Part shown: piece by piece, positions 1-7,250 of the stretch | Position numbering within the stretch: position 1 is the stretch's first letter | Layout of the letters: every line of letters starts with the position of its first letter | Assembly: GCA_036519575.1 (NCBI GenBank) | Contig: DATDKZ010000058.1 | Span: 1-13,561, forward strand | Direction of reading: 5' to 3' | Source of the DNA: AC-69 sp036519575 | Lineage (GTDB): Bacteria; Actinomycetota; UBA4738; HRBIN12 | Length of the DNA stretch: 13,561 nt | The notes under the pieces: generated by a model | Seen by the model: only the letters and a program-made list of their open reading frames with translations | Databases searched by the model: none | Told to the model about the DNA's origin: nothing | Translations under genes and position numbers: made by a program

Positions 1-36
1 CCCCGGGGCGCGATTATGCCCCAGGAGGTCCGCCAT
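1..36 (-). CDS. Start of an unidentified gene, cut by the left window edge
   Basis: An ATG at 36..34 opens a reading frame of 12 codons (MADLLGHNRAPG) that stays open to the window edge. It is preceded by GGGGTGATA, a purine-rich stretch resembling the GGTGAT part of a Shine-Dalgarno sequence. It lies 39 bases after the stop of the agmatinase-family gene on the same strand, so it would be the next gene of the same run. Twelve residues are too few to assign a family. In Mycobacterium the region after wecA leads into an AtpI-like gene and the ATP synthase operon, but nothing in these residues confirms that. It could also be a chance open frame. Confidence 0.4.
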   Translation of the reverse strand, partial: MADLLGHNRAPG

Positions 37-75
37 TATCACCCCAAGCAGCCTCGGCGCGCCCCCCGGACCGAT

Positions 76-1056
76 CTATGGGCGCTCCGGCCGGGCCGGT
101 CCTCCCGACCGCCGGAGGGCCATCCCGGACAGCACCTCGAGCACGATCCGGTGGGCCAGCAGGGCGGTGATCCCGGCGGGGTCGAACGGTGGCGAGACCT
201 CGACCACCTCGATGCCGGCGAGGGGCGCGGAGGAGGCGATCCGCCGCACAGCCCGGAGGAGCTCGCGAGCATGGAGGCCGCCCGGCTCGGGCGTTCCGGT
301 CCCCGGAGCGAACGCCGGGTCGCAGACGTCGATGTCCACAGAGAGGAATACGTGCGGCAGGCCGTCCAGGTGCTGCAGGAGCTCGTCCACGACCGGCCCG
401 ATACCACGAGCGTGGATGTCGTCCATCAGGAACCACCGGAAGCCCTGCGAGCGGGCCCATTCGAAATCCGATGGTGGCGGCCAGTACCCCCGGAGCCCAG
501 CCTGCACCACGTGCTCGCCACGGACCGACCCCTCCTCGACAAGCAGGCGCAGTGGGGTCCCATGGCTCAGCCGGGGCTCCTCGTAGGCGTCGTCGGCGTG
601 CGCGTCGAAATGGATGAGCCCCACTGGCTCGGGGTGCAACCGCCCGGCGACCGCGCCAACGTCGGGATGGGCGATGGAGTGATCGCCGCCCAAAACGATC
701 GGCACCACGCCGGCGCCGACGATCGCCGTGACCGACTCTCGGATGGCCCGATGGCTGAGTTCGGGGTACCCCGGGACGACCTCGACGTCGCCGTGGTCCA
801 CGACCGTCAGGATCTCGAAGGGGTCAACCCCGACGTCCATGTTCGGCCGGGAGGTTCCCCAGAGGTAGTCGGCGTTCCTGATGGCCTGGGGCCCCAACCT
901 TGCCCCGGGACGGTTCGTGACCAGCTCGTCGGTCGGGGCTCCCAGGATCGCGACGTCGACCCCGGCCAGCTCCTCGGCCTCCAGGACCAGCGGCAGCTGC
1001 GCGAACGTCCCTCCCCGGCCGTAGGGCGGTTCCCCCGGCCGGTGGACCCGGGTCAC
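76..1056 (-). CDS. Agmatinase-family ureohydrolase (arginase superfamily)
   Basis: This 326-residue protein has the full set of arginase-superfamily manganese ligand motifs: GGDHS at about residues 123-127, HFDAHAD near 149-155, and SVDIDVCDP followed by AFAPGTGTPEPGG near 239-260. The SHGTPLRLLVEEG segment resembles the HGTPF(R)RAVEEG segment of agmatinases rather than arginases. It probably hydrolyses a guanidino compound such as agmatine to the amine and urea in the cytoplasm. The exact substrate cannot be read from sequence, and guanidinobutyrase or guanidine hydrolase activity remains possible. The start is GTG; TAAGGGGGGG, formed by the preceding wecA stop codon and the following bases, acts as the ribosome site, and the gap is 10 bases. 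No polyamine gene is adjacent within the window, so the pathway is unknown. Confidence 0.85.
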   Translation of the reverse strand: MTRVHRPGEPPYGRGGTFAQLPLVLEAEELAGVDVAILGAPTDELVTNRPGARLGPQAIRNADYLWGTSRPNMDVGVDPFEILTVVDHGDVEVVPGYPELSHRAIRESVTAIVGAGVVPIVLGGDHSIAHPDVGAVAGRLHPEPVGLIHFDAHADDAYEEPRLSHGTPLRLLVEEGSVRGEHVVQAGLRGYWPPPSDFEWARSQGFRWFLMDDIHARGIGPVVDELLQHLDGLPHVFLSVDIDVCDPAFAPGTGTPEPGGLHARELLRAVRRIASSAPLAGIEVVEVSPPFDPAGITALLAHRIVLEVLSGMALRRSGGPARPERP

Positions 1057-1066
1057 GAACCCCCCC

Positions 1067-2308
1067 TTACCCGCGCCGTTCGGCCTCGGGGGCCTTGGTC
1101 CCCCGGACCGTCCGGGTAGCCGCAGCGTGCCGGTTGGCCCTGCGTGCCCCCCACCCGTTCCGCCGTGGCTGGCGTCGGGGATCGCTTCCCCTCGGAGCTC
1201 GGTCGCGGATCAACCTAGGCAACACGGCGGCGGCGGTGACGGCCACGATCACGATCCCGCCGACCACCAACCGTCCGTTGATGAAGGCCACTGCCAGAGC
1301 GCAGATCGAGATGAGCGCACTCCAGACGTACATGAGCAGCACGGCCTCGCGGTGGGAATGCCCGATGTCGAGCAGGCGGTGGTGGATGTGCTGTTTGTCG
1401 GCGTGGGTGATGCCGAGCCCTTTCCGCATGCGCCTGATGATCGCGAGCAACACGTCGAGGAACGGGACGGCCAGCACCAGCAGCGGGACGGCGATGGGGA
1501 TGGCCAGCGCGGCGAAGTCCCCTCGGCTGGGCCCATTCGCATTGCTGCCCACGCCCGAGATGGTGGCCACCCCCAGCATCAGCCCGAGCAGCATCGCCCC
1601 CGAGTCCCCCATGAAGATCTTGGCCGGATGGAAGTTCCATGGGAGGAAGCCGAGCGCGGAGCCCGCGACGACCGCCGAGATCAACGCGGCAGTCGAGGGG
1701 TCCGCGCCGCCACCCGTCCGGTATATGTAGACGAAGAACGCGACTGCGGCGATCGCCACCATCCCCGCCGCGAGGCCGTCGAGCCCGTCGATCAGATTCA
1801 CCGCGTTCATCATGGCCACGACCCACAACACCGTGAGCGGCACCGCGAGGTCGGGCGACAGCACGAGGATGCCCTGTCCGGGGAAATAGAAGTACAGGAG
1901 CTGGACGCCGAACAGCACCAGCAGGCCCGCTCCAAGGATCTGGCCGGCCAGCTTGCCCAGGACGGAGACCCCCCGCGTGTCGTCGAGGAGGCCCACCCCG
2001 AGGATCACCAGTCCCGCTACGATCGCCGCATCGGGATCGGACGTCGTCTCGTGCAGGCCGGACAGGAACGGGAGGACGCGAGATAGGGCGAGGCCCACCG
2101 CGAGGCCGACGAAGATCGCGATACCACCGGCGGTCGGGGTGGGCCTGGGGTGCACCTTGCGATCGGACGGAGGATCGATCCAACCGAGCCGAAGGGACAG
2201 CCTTCGGACGGCCGGGGTGGTCACGAACGTCGCGACGAAGCTGGCCGCGAAGACAACGAGGTAAGGGACCACGTCGCGGTGATGGTACCCCCGCGAGCGG
2301 GGGCCCAT
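1067..2308 (-). CDS. wecA: Undecaprenyl-phosphate N-acetylglucosaminyl 1-phosphate transferase, WecA/TagO type
   Basis: This 413-residue polytopic membrane protein of the MraY/WecA family transfers a sugar 1-phosphate, usually GlcNAc-1-P from UDP-GlcNAc, to a polyprenyl phosphate at the cytoplasmic face. This is the first step of wall polysaccharide synthesis; in Mycobacterium the homologue Rv1302 starts the arabinogalactan linker. Visible motifs are the DD pair at 109-110, NLIDGLDG at 171-178, FMGDSG at 232-237 and HIHHRLL at 307-313. The HIHH element favours WecA/TagO over MraY. About ten hydrophobic segments cover residues 14 to about 360, and the last 55 residues form an Arg-rich tail. 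The ATG is preceded by GAGGCGGCG, in which the glyA stop codon overlaps the ribosome site, implying coupling to glyA. The exact sugar donor is not determined by the sequence. Confidence 0.92.
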   Translation of the reverse strand: MGPRSRGYHHRDVVPYLVVFAASFVATFVTTPAVRRLSLRLGWIDPPSDRKVHPRPTPTAGGIAIFVGLAVGLALSRVLPFLSGLHETTSDPDAAIVAGLVILGVGLLDDTRGVSVLGKLAGQILGAGLLVLFGVQLLYFYFPGQGILVLSPDLAVPLTVLWVVAMMNAVNLIDGLDGLAAGMVAIAAVAFFVYIYRTGGGADPSTAALISAVVAGSALGFLPWNFHPAKIFMGDSGAMLLGLMLGVATISGVGSNANGPSRGDFAALAIPIAVPLLVLAVPFLDVLLAIIRRMRKGLGITHADKQHIHHRLLDIGHSHREAVLLMYVWSALISICALAVAFINGRLVVGGIVIVAVTAAAVLPRLIRDRAPRGSDPRRQPRRNGWGARRANRHAAATRTVRGTKAPEAERRG

Positions 2309-2315
2309 CGCCGCC

Positions 2316-3587
2316 TCAACCAGGGTAGGCCGGGAACCGCCGCACTAGGTCGCTGACGCGAGCCCGGCAAGCCGAGCGGACGCGCTCGTCGTCGGGGAGG
2401 CGAAGCACTTCTCCCAGGATGCCGGCGACCTCCTTCATCTCCGGCTCGTCCATCCCCAGCGTGGCCGGGCCCGGCGTTCCGACCCTGATGCCCGAGGGCT
2501 TCGCCGGGGGGGACGGATCGAACGGGATCGCGTTCTTGTTCAGGGCGATGCCGATGCCCTCGCTCGCGGCTTCCGCTTCCGCACCACCGATCGACAGCGG
2601 ACGGAGGTCGGCCAGGACGAGATGGGAATCGGTTCCCCCCGAGACGATCCGTATCCCCTCGTCGGCCATGCCCTCGGCCAGGGCGCGGGCCGAGCGGACG
2701 GTCCGCGCCGCGTACTCGGCGAACTCCGGCGTGGTGGCCTCTCGAAGGGCTACTGCCTTGGCGGCGATGAGGTTCTCGAGCGGGCCCCCCTGCATCATGG
2801 GGAACACGGCCCGGTCGATGGCCTTCGCGTGCTCCTCGCGGCACGCGATGATCGCCCCCCGGGGACCACGGAGCGTCTTGTGCGTGGTGAAGGTCACCAC
2901 GTCGGCGTGCGGCACGGGATTGGGGTAGGCCCCGCCTGCCACGAGTCCGATGAAGTGCGACGCGTCGACCCAGAACAGAGCTCCAACCTCGTCCGCGATC
3001 CCGCGGAACGCGGCGAAGTCGATCACCCGCGGATACGCGGTGAACCCGGCGAGGATGATCTTCGGTCGATGCTCCATCGCGAGATCCCTGATGCGATCGA
3101 GGTCCAGGAGCTCGGTCTGCGGGTCCACTTCGTAGGGAACGAAGGTGAACCACATCCCCGAGACGTTCACGGGCGACCCGTGGGTCAGATGCCCGCCGTG
3201 CGAGAGCTTCAGAGCCAGGACCTTGTCGTCGGAAAGCGGACGAAGGAACGCGCCGAACACGGCCAGATTCGCTTGCGCCCCTGCGTGCGGTTGGACGTTC
3301 GCGTGCTCCGCGCCGAACACCTGCTTCGTGCGCTCGATGGCCAGCGTCTCGGAGACGTCGACGAACTCGCACCCTCCGTAGTACCGGCGCCCCGGATATC
3401 CCTCCGCGTACTTGTTGTTCATCGTGGACGCCATCGCCGCGAGCACGGCCGGGCTCGCGTAATTCTCCGAGGCGATCAGCCTGAGCGTGGTGCGTTCCCT
3501 GTTCAGCTCGTCCGCGATGGCCGCGGCGACCTCGGGGTCGGTGCGCCGCAGCGCCTCCCAGTCGGCGACGAAGCCATCGCGGGTCAC
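2316..3587 (-). CDS. glyA: Serine hydroxymethyltransferase
   Basis: This 423-residue PLP enzyme interconverts serine plus tetrahydrofolate with glycine plus 5,10-methylenetetrahydrofolate in the cytoplasm. Family hallmarks are LRLIASENYASP near 35-46, YAEGYPGRRYYGG near 60-72, NVQPHAGAQAN near 97-107, and the PLP-binding lysine in TFTTHKTLRGPRG (Lys237). Length matches the family. I chose the GTG at 3587 because it forms a GTGA overlap with the rpiB stop and has GAGGCGAG upstream; an upstream ATG at 3665 would run 79 bases into rpiB. Two conserved blocks are unusual: VDASHFIGL replaces the common VDMAHxAGL (Asp208 and His211 kept), and FPMMQGG replaces FPGxQGG. These look like a lineage variant rather than damage. 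The neighbourhood rpiB-glyA is also found in Bacillus subtilis. Confidence 0.96.
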   Translation of the reverse strand: MTRDGFVADWEALRRTDPEVAAAIADELNRERTTLRLIASENYASPAVLAAMASTMNNKYAEGYPGRRYYGGCEFVDVSETLAIERTKQVFGAEHANVQPHAGAQANLAVFGAFLRPLSDDKVLALKLSHGGHLTHGSPVNVSGMWFTFVPYEVDPQTELLDLDRIRDLAMEHRPKIILAGFTAYPRVIDFAAFRGIADEVGALFWVDASHFIGLVAGGAYPNPVPHADVVTFTTHKTLRGPRGAIIACREEHAKAIDRAVFPMMQGGPLENLIAAKAVALREATTPEFAEYAARTVRSARALAEGMADEGIRIVSGGTDSHLVLADLRPLSIGGAEAEAASEGIGIALNKNAIPFDPSPPAKPSGIRVGTPGPATLGMDEPEMKEVAGILGEVLRLPDDERVRSACRARVSDLVRRFPAYPG

Positions 3588-4030
3588 AGCTCGCCTCGCT
3601 CGATCATCGAAATCTCCTCCAGCCGGCGCACGTGACGTCCTCCCTCGAACGGAGTGGCCAGCCACAGCTCCATGATCTCCCGGGCCAGCGTGGGGGCCAC
3701 GATCCGGGCACCCATCGACAGGATGTTCGCGTCGTTGTGCTGACGAGACAGCCGGGCCGTGTACAGGTCGTTGGCCAGCGCCGCTCGGATCCCCTGCACC
3801 TTGTTCGCCGTCATCTGCTCTCCCTGCCCCGAACCCCCGAGCACGATCCCGCGCTCGGATCTTCCCTCCGCGACCGCGCGGGCCACCTTCACGCAGAACA
3901 GGGGGTAGTCCACCGGCTCCTCGGAGTCCGTCCCGAGGTCGGTCACCTCGTGCCCCAGCTCCTTCAGCACCTGCTTCAGCTCCTCTTTCAGGGGGAAGCC
4001 GGCGTGGTCCGAGCCAATGGCGATCCGCAC
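3584..4030 (-). CDS. rpiB: Ribose-5-phosphate isomerase B, mycobacterial type
   Basis: This 148-residue enzyme interconverts ribose 5-phosphate and ribulose 5-phosphate in the non-oxidative pentose phosphate pathway. The N-terminus MRIAIGSDHAG carries the conserved Asp8-His9 pair, and QHNDANILSMGAR (97-109) matches the phosphate-binding region. The catalytic loop reads VLGGSGQGEQMTANK (63-77). It lacks the cysteine of the E. coli CGTGIG loop and instead has Glu71 in a GGSGxGEQ loop, the arrangement described for Mycobacterium tuberculosis RpiB, where glutamate acts as the base. The GTG at 4030 gives the standard N-terminus and family length; the longer open frame upstream is only overlap with the phosphatase gene. 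The gap to the phosphatase stop is 4 bases, and the 3' end overlaps glyA by 4 bases. A transaldolase gene lies about 7 kb upstream on the same strand. Confidence 0.95.
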   Translation of the reverse strand: MRIAIGSDHAGFPLKEELKQVLKELGHEVTDLGTDSEEPVDYPLFCVKVARAVAEGRSERGIVLGGSGQGEQMTANKVQGIRAALANDLYTARLSRQHNDANILSMGARIVAPTLAREIMELWLATPFEGGRHVRRLEEISMIERGEL

Positions 4031-4034
4031 CGGC

Positions 4035-4628
4035 TCAGCCCACCCGCCTCGAGGCGACGGCGCGGCCGCCGTACAGGCCGCTCGCCAGCCGGTCGCACAG
4101 GTCCTCCAGCTCGGAGGCCACGACCCTGTAGCCGTGGAGGGAGAGCCCCAGCGGATCCATGACGTCGTCCTCGTCTGGGATGGGCGGTGATCCCGTGCGA
4201 CGCCGGTGGGCATCGCTCACCGCGCCCGCGAGGCCCCCGTCGGAAGCCGTGGCGTCCACCGGCTGCGGTCCGGTGTCCTCGAGGAGGCGAACCAGCTCCT
4301 TCAACGTGAATGTCCTGGACTCCGCCTCCGGGACGAGGGCCTGGACGTCTTCGAGATGCTCCGCCGCCATCCCGACGATCAGGTCGGCATCGCGGATGTC
4401 CTCGGGCCGGAGACGGCGAGCCGAGTGACTCGACACGTCCACCCCGAGCTCCGCGCCCGCCTTCACCGCCTCGGGCATCGCGGGTGCGCCGTCGCGGGCG
4501 ATCGTTCCCGCGGACGCGACAGCGGGCGCGGCGTCACCGAGGCGACGTTGGAGAGCCGAGCGCAGGAGGGCCTCCGCCATCGGGGAGCGGCAGATATTGC
4601 CGGTGCATACCAGGAGGAACTGCGCCAT
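4035..4628 (-). CDS. Low-molecular-weight protein tyrosine phosphatase family protein
   Basis: This 197-residue cytoplasmic phosphatase has the signature P-loop CTGNICRSP at residues 8-16, with nucleophile Cys8 and Arg14, and a distal DP pair (Asp158) in DEDDVMDPLG as the probable general acid. It is longer than the usual 150 residues because of a segment of about 40 residues (110-150) before that DP motif. In the Bacillus protein-arginine phosphatase YwlE, which has the same neighbours (sua5, rpiB, glyA), a threonine in the P-loop gives phosphoarginine selectivity. Here that position is Ile12, favouring phosphotyrosine. I chose ATG 4628 because it places the P-loop seven residues in, as in the family. 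In-frame ATGs at 4652 and 4667 are possible alternatives, and the GAGG before 4652 is inside a hairpin. Confidence 0.88.
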   Translation of the reverse strand: MAQFLLVCTGNICRSPMAEALLRSALQRRLGDAAPAVASAGTIARDGAPAMPEAVKAGAELGVDVSSHSARRLRPEDIRDADLIVGMAAEHLEDVQALVPEAESRTFTLKELVRLLEDTGPQPVDATASDGGLAGAVSDAHRRRTGSPPIPDEDDVMDPLGLSLHGYRVVASELEDLCDRLASGLYGGRAVASRRVG

Positions 4629-4654
4629 GGGATCGAGCCGGGAGTCTAGCATCG

Positions 4655-4682
4655 GGCCTCGGCCCATCCGCGGGCCGAGGCC
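4655..4682 (-). promoter_or_regulatory. Perfect 11-bp hairpin between sua5 and the phosphatase gene
   Basis: GGCCTCGGCCC and GGGCCGAGGCC are exact inverted repeats separated by six bases (GCGGAT on the minus strand). The hairpin starts 8 bases after the sua5 stop and ends 26 bases before the phosphatase ATG at 4628. No U-tract follows, so a classical intrinsic terminator is unlikely. It contains the alternative ATG at 4667 in its loop region and buries the GAGG that would serve an ATG at 4652. It may lower read-through or control translation of the phosphatase. The symmetry is seen directly; the role is inferred. Confidence 0.5.
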
Positions 4683-4690
4683 ACGCGTCT

Positions 4691-5287
4691 TTAGGACTCG
4701 AGCGCCTCGAGGAGCTCGGCCTCACCTAGCGACCCGGTCCGAAGGACCCGGAGCCGCCCTTCGGTCGCGTCCACTACGGTCGAGGGGTCTCCCTCGAGCG
4801 GTTCGTCCTGGCACAGGTACACGGCCACGCGCGCGCCGAAGGCGCGCGCGAGGCCGTCGCACTCTCGGGGGGTCGCCTCGCCGCTCCGGTTGGCGCTCGT
4901 GACCGCGAGCGGACCGGTGATCGCCAGCACGGCGAGCACGAGCGGGTGGTGCGGCACACGCAGTCCGATCGTTCGCGCATCGCTGCCCAGGTCCCATCCA
5001 CGGCTTGCCTCGGTCCGGGAAAGGACCAGGGTCAACGGCCCGGGCCAGAACCTCGCGGCCAGCGCGGCGGCCCGATCGTCGAACGCCGCGAGCTCGTGAG
5101 CTGCGGCGGAGGAGGGCACGAGGACGGCGATCGCCAGGTCACGCGGGCGGCCTTTGGCGTCGAACAGCGCCCCGGTTGCCGCCGGATCATCGGCTCTGGT
5201 TCCGATCCCGTACACCGTGTCCGTCGGGATGACGATGAGCCGCCCGTTCAGCGCGGCCGCGGCGGCGTCACCTATGGGATCGCTCAC
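4691..5287 (-). CDS. L-threonylcarbamoyladenylate synthase (Sua5/YciO/YrdC family)
   Basis: This 198-residue single-domain YrdC-type protein makes threonylcarbamoyl-AMP from threonine, bicarbonate and ATP, the first step of t6A37 modification of ANN-decoding tRNAs. Visible motifs are PTDTVYGIG at 21-29, the K-x-R-P element at 45-48 (KGRP), WPGPLTLVL at 81-89, TSANRSG at 130-136 and STVVD at 169-173. The length matches TsaC-type proteins without the extra C-terminal Sua5 domain. The start is GTG at 5287 with GAGGG 8 bases upstream; an in-frame TGA lies just upstream, ruling out an earlier start. The gap to prmC is 27 bases. The placement after prfA and prmC is conserved across Gram-positive bacteria and groups translation-fidelity functions. 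Confidence 0.94.
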   Translation of the reverse strand: MSDPIGDAAAAALNGRLIVIPTDTVYGIGTRADDPAATGALFDAKGRPRDLAIAVLVPSSAAAHELAAFDDRAAALAARFWPGPLTLVLSRTEASRGWDLGSDARTIGLRVPHHPLVLAVLAITGPLAVTSANRSGEATPRECDGLARAFGARVAVYLCQDEPLEGDPSTVVDATEGRLRVLRTGSLGEAELLEALES

Positions 5288-5314
5288 CGCATACCCTCAC
5301 GACGCCGGCATCGG

Positions 5315-6145
5315 TCACTGCCGGCGTCCCACGACGATCCGATCGCGGCCGGTCAGGTCGGGCACGATCCGCACGTCCTCGTAGGAACGCTCGATGAACT
5401 TCGCCACCTCGGGACCCTGCTCCGCGCCGATCTCGACGACCAGCGCCCCGCCCGGGCGCAGCCATCCGACGGCCTCGGCGGCCAGCCGCTCGTGGAGACG
5501 GGTCCCGCCGACGAGCGCGAGGGGAGGATCCGCCCGGACATCGACTGGCAGGTCCTCGTATTCGGCGGCGGTCACGTACGGCGGATTGCTCACCACGAGG
5601 TCGACTTCCCCCCGGAGCTCGATCGGCAGCGGTTCGAGCAGATCGCCCGAGAGCACCGTGATGCTCAGGCCGAGGCGCGCCCCGTTCTCCCGCGCGAGCT
5701 CGACGGCCTCGGCCGACAGGTCGGTGGCGAAGACGCGTGATCCCGACCTCTCGTCGGCGATGGCCAAGGCCACGGCTCCCGTCCCCGTTCCCACGTCCAC
5801 GACCACCGATTCCCGTCGTTCACCCAGCCACTCCAGAGCCACGTCGACGAGCACCTCCGTCTCCGGCCGAGGGATGAACACGCCCGGACGCACCGTCACC
5901 GTGATCCGGCGGAACGCCTGCTCGCCGGTGATGTGTTGCAGCGGGGTCCCGGCGCACCGCTGACAGAGTGCCCGGCCGAACGTCCGGGCCTCGGATGTCG
6001 ACAGCCCGTCGGTCCGCACGTACAGACCGGCCCGGTCGGTCGAGAGGATCGTCATCATCAGCGCCTCGGCGGAATCCCGGGCGTCGTCGACACCATGCCG
6101 CTCCAGGTAGGCCGTGGCTCGGGTCAGGACCTCGGACGGTCGCAT
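5315..6145 (-). CDS. prmC: Peptide chain release factor N5-glutamine methyltransferase
   Basis: This 276-residue SAM-dependent methyltransferase (HemK/PrmC) methylates the glutamine of the GGQ motif in release factors, which raises termination efficiency. The N-terminal helical domain (1-85) includes QHITGEQAF at 70-78. The Rossmann domain has PRPETE at 92-97, the SAM-binding loop VDVGTGTGAVALAIA at 116-130, and the catalytic NPPY at 187-190, which contacts the substrate glutamine amide. Length and motif order are those of PrmC rather than PrmB. The ATG lies only 4 bases after the stop of prfA, its substrate gene, with GGGGG upstream within the prfA end, so the two are probably translated together. 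Confidence 0.96.
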   Translation of the reverse strand: MRPSEVLTRATAYLERHGVDDARDSAEALMMTILSTDRAGLYVRTDGLSTSEARTFGRALCQRCAGTPLQHITGEQAFRRITVTVRPGVFIPRPETEVLVDVALEWLGERRESVVVDVGTGTGAVALAIADERSGSRVFATDLSAEAVELARENGARLGLSITVLSGDLLEPLPIELRGEVDLVVSNPPYVTAAEYEDLPVDVRADPPLALVGGTRLHERLAAEAVGWLRPGGALVVEIGAEQGPEVAKFIERSYEDVRIVPDLTGRDRIVVGRRQ

Positions 6146-6149
6146 CGGA

Positions 6150-7229
6150 TCACCCCCGCCCGTCGCCGCCGAGTTGTTCCGCTCGTTCAGCCGCCAGGAG
6201 CGCGTCGACGAACTCGTCGATGTCCCCTTCCAGGACGTCGTGGAGCCGGTGGACGGTGAGCTTGATCCGGTGGTCGGTCACCCGGTTCTCGGGGAAGTTG
6301 TACGTGCGGATCTTCTCGGCCCGTTCCCCCGTCCCCACCTGGGCTCGTCGTACCGCGGCCTCCTTCTGCTGGGCTTCCTCCTGGGCACGGCTGAGGAGCC
6401 GGGCCCGCAGATAGCGCATGGCCTTCTCCCGGTTCTGGAGCTGGGAGCGCTCCTCCTGTGTGGCGACGACGATGCCGGTCGGCAGGTGGGTGATGCGAAC
6501 GGCGGAGTCTGTCGTGTTCACGGATTGCCCGCCGGGGCCCGAGGAACGGTACACGTCGATCTTCAGGTCCTCAGGCCGGATCTGGAGGTCGACCTCCTCC
6601 GCCTCAGGGAGGACCGCCACCGTGGCCGTGGAGGTGTGGATCCGGCCGCCGGACTCGGTCACCGGGACGCGCTGGACCCGGTGCACGCCGGACTCGCGCT
6701 TCAGCCGTGAATAGGCAGCCTTCCCCTTGACCTCCAAGACCACTTCCTTGAACCCGCCGAGGTCCGAGGGCGAGGCCGACAGGACCTCGGCCTTCCACCC
6801 GTGCCGCTCGGCGAAGTGGCGGTACATCTCGAACAGCTCACCGGCCCACAGCGCCGCTTCCTGCCCGCCCGCGCCGGCTCTGATCTCGACGATCACGTCC
6901 CGCTCATCGTTCGGGTCCTTGGGGACGAGCAGCTGTTCCAGGAGGGCCTGGAGGGACGTCGCCTTGCTTTCGGCGGCCTCGGCCTCCCCCCGCAGGTACG
7001 CGGCCATCTCCGGATCCTGCTCCGAGGCGGCCATGGCCCCGGCCTCTTCAGCCTGGCGCCGGGCTTCCTTGTACTCGCGGTACGGACCGACGATCTCCCC
7101 GAGCTCGGCGAGGTCCTTCCCCAACCGGCGCAGGCGGTCGCGATCGGCGGCCACGTCGGGCGAGGCCATCTGCTCCGAAAGCTGGTCGTAGCGCCGCTCG
7201 ACGTCCGACAGGCGTGCCTCGAGATCCAT
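6150..7229 (-). CDS. prfA: Peptide chain release factor 1 (RF1)
   Basis: This 359-residue class I release factor recognises UAA and UAG stop codons and triggers peptide release on the ribosome. The codon-recognition tripeptide is PVT (189-191) in VQRVPVTESGGRIHTS, the RF1 form (PAT or PVT) as opposed to SPF of RF2. The peptidyl-transferase motif GGQ (233-235) lies in RSSGPGGQSVNTTDSAVR; Gln235 is the expected PrmC target. A long N-terminal coiled region (1-105) and a C-terminal RITHLPTGIVV to LTVHRLHDVLEGD stretch complete the family pattern. Full length (E. coli RF1 has 360 residues). The ATG at 7229 has no clear Shine-Dalgarno sequence; a GATAAT element ends 8 bases before it, consistent with a leaderless message. 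It lies behind a strong hairpin separating it from the DivIVA-like gene. Confidence 0.97.
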   Translation of the reverse strand: MDLEARLSDVERRYDQLSEQMASPDVAADRDRLRRLGKDLAELGEIVGPYREYKEARRQAEEAGAMAASEQDPEMAAYLRGEAEAAESKATSLQALLEQLLVPKDPNDERDVIVEIRAGAGGQEAALWAGELFEMYRHFAERHGWKAEVLSASPSDLGGFKEVVLEVKGKAAYSRLKRESGVHRVQRVPVTESGGRIHTSTATVAVLPEAEEVDLQIRPEDLKIDVYRSSGPGGQSVNTTDSAVRITHLPTGIVVATQEERSQLQNREKAMRYLRARLLSRAQEEAQQKEAAVRRAQVGTGERAEKIRTYNFPENRVTDHRIKLTVHRLHDVLEGDIDEFVDALLAAERAEQLGGDGRG

Positions 7230-7236
7230 GCAGTCG

Positions 7237-7242
7237 ATTATC
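7237..7242 (-). promoter_or_regulatory. Possible -10 element giving a leaderless prfA transcript
   Basis: GATAAT on the minus strand matches TATAAT at five of six positions. Seven bases separate it from the prfA ATG, so transcription from this element would begin at or next to the start codon. prfA has no good ribosome-binding sequence, which fits leaderless translation, a common mode in actinobacteria. No -35 match is visible because the upstream DNA is the GC-rich hairpin arm. The motif is seen; the promoter activity is inferred. Confidence 0.35.
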
Positions 7243-7250
7243 CGAAACGG

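Noticed and set aside
37..75. Possible terminator after the agmatinase-family gene
   Set aside because: Only a GGCGCGCC palindrome is present, with no stem-loop of useful length and no T-run.
16..1119. A 367-codon open frame on the plus strand opposite the agmatinase-family gene
   Set aside because: Antisense shadow; the minus strand carries all metal-binding motifs of the ureohydrolase.
2288..2303. CCCCC/GGGGG inverted repeat just inside the wecA coding start
   Set aside because: Short arms with a small loop in very GC-rich coding DNA; such stems are expected by chance and nothing else indicates regulation.
4031..4213. A 61-codon upstream extension of the rpiB frame
   Set aside because: It overlaps the phosphatase gene, lacks family similarity, and the GTG at 4030 gives the exact conserved RpiB start.
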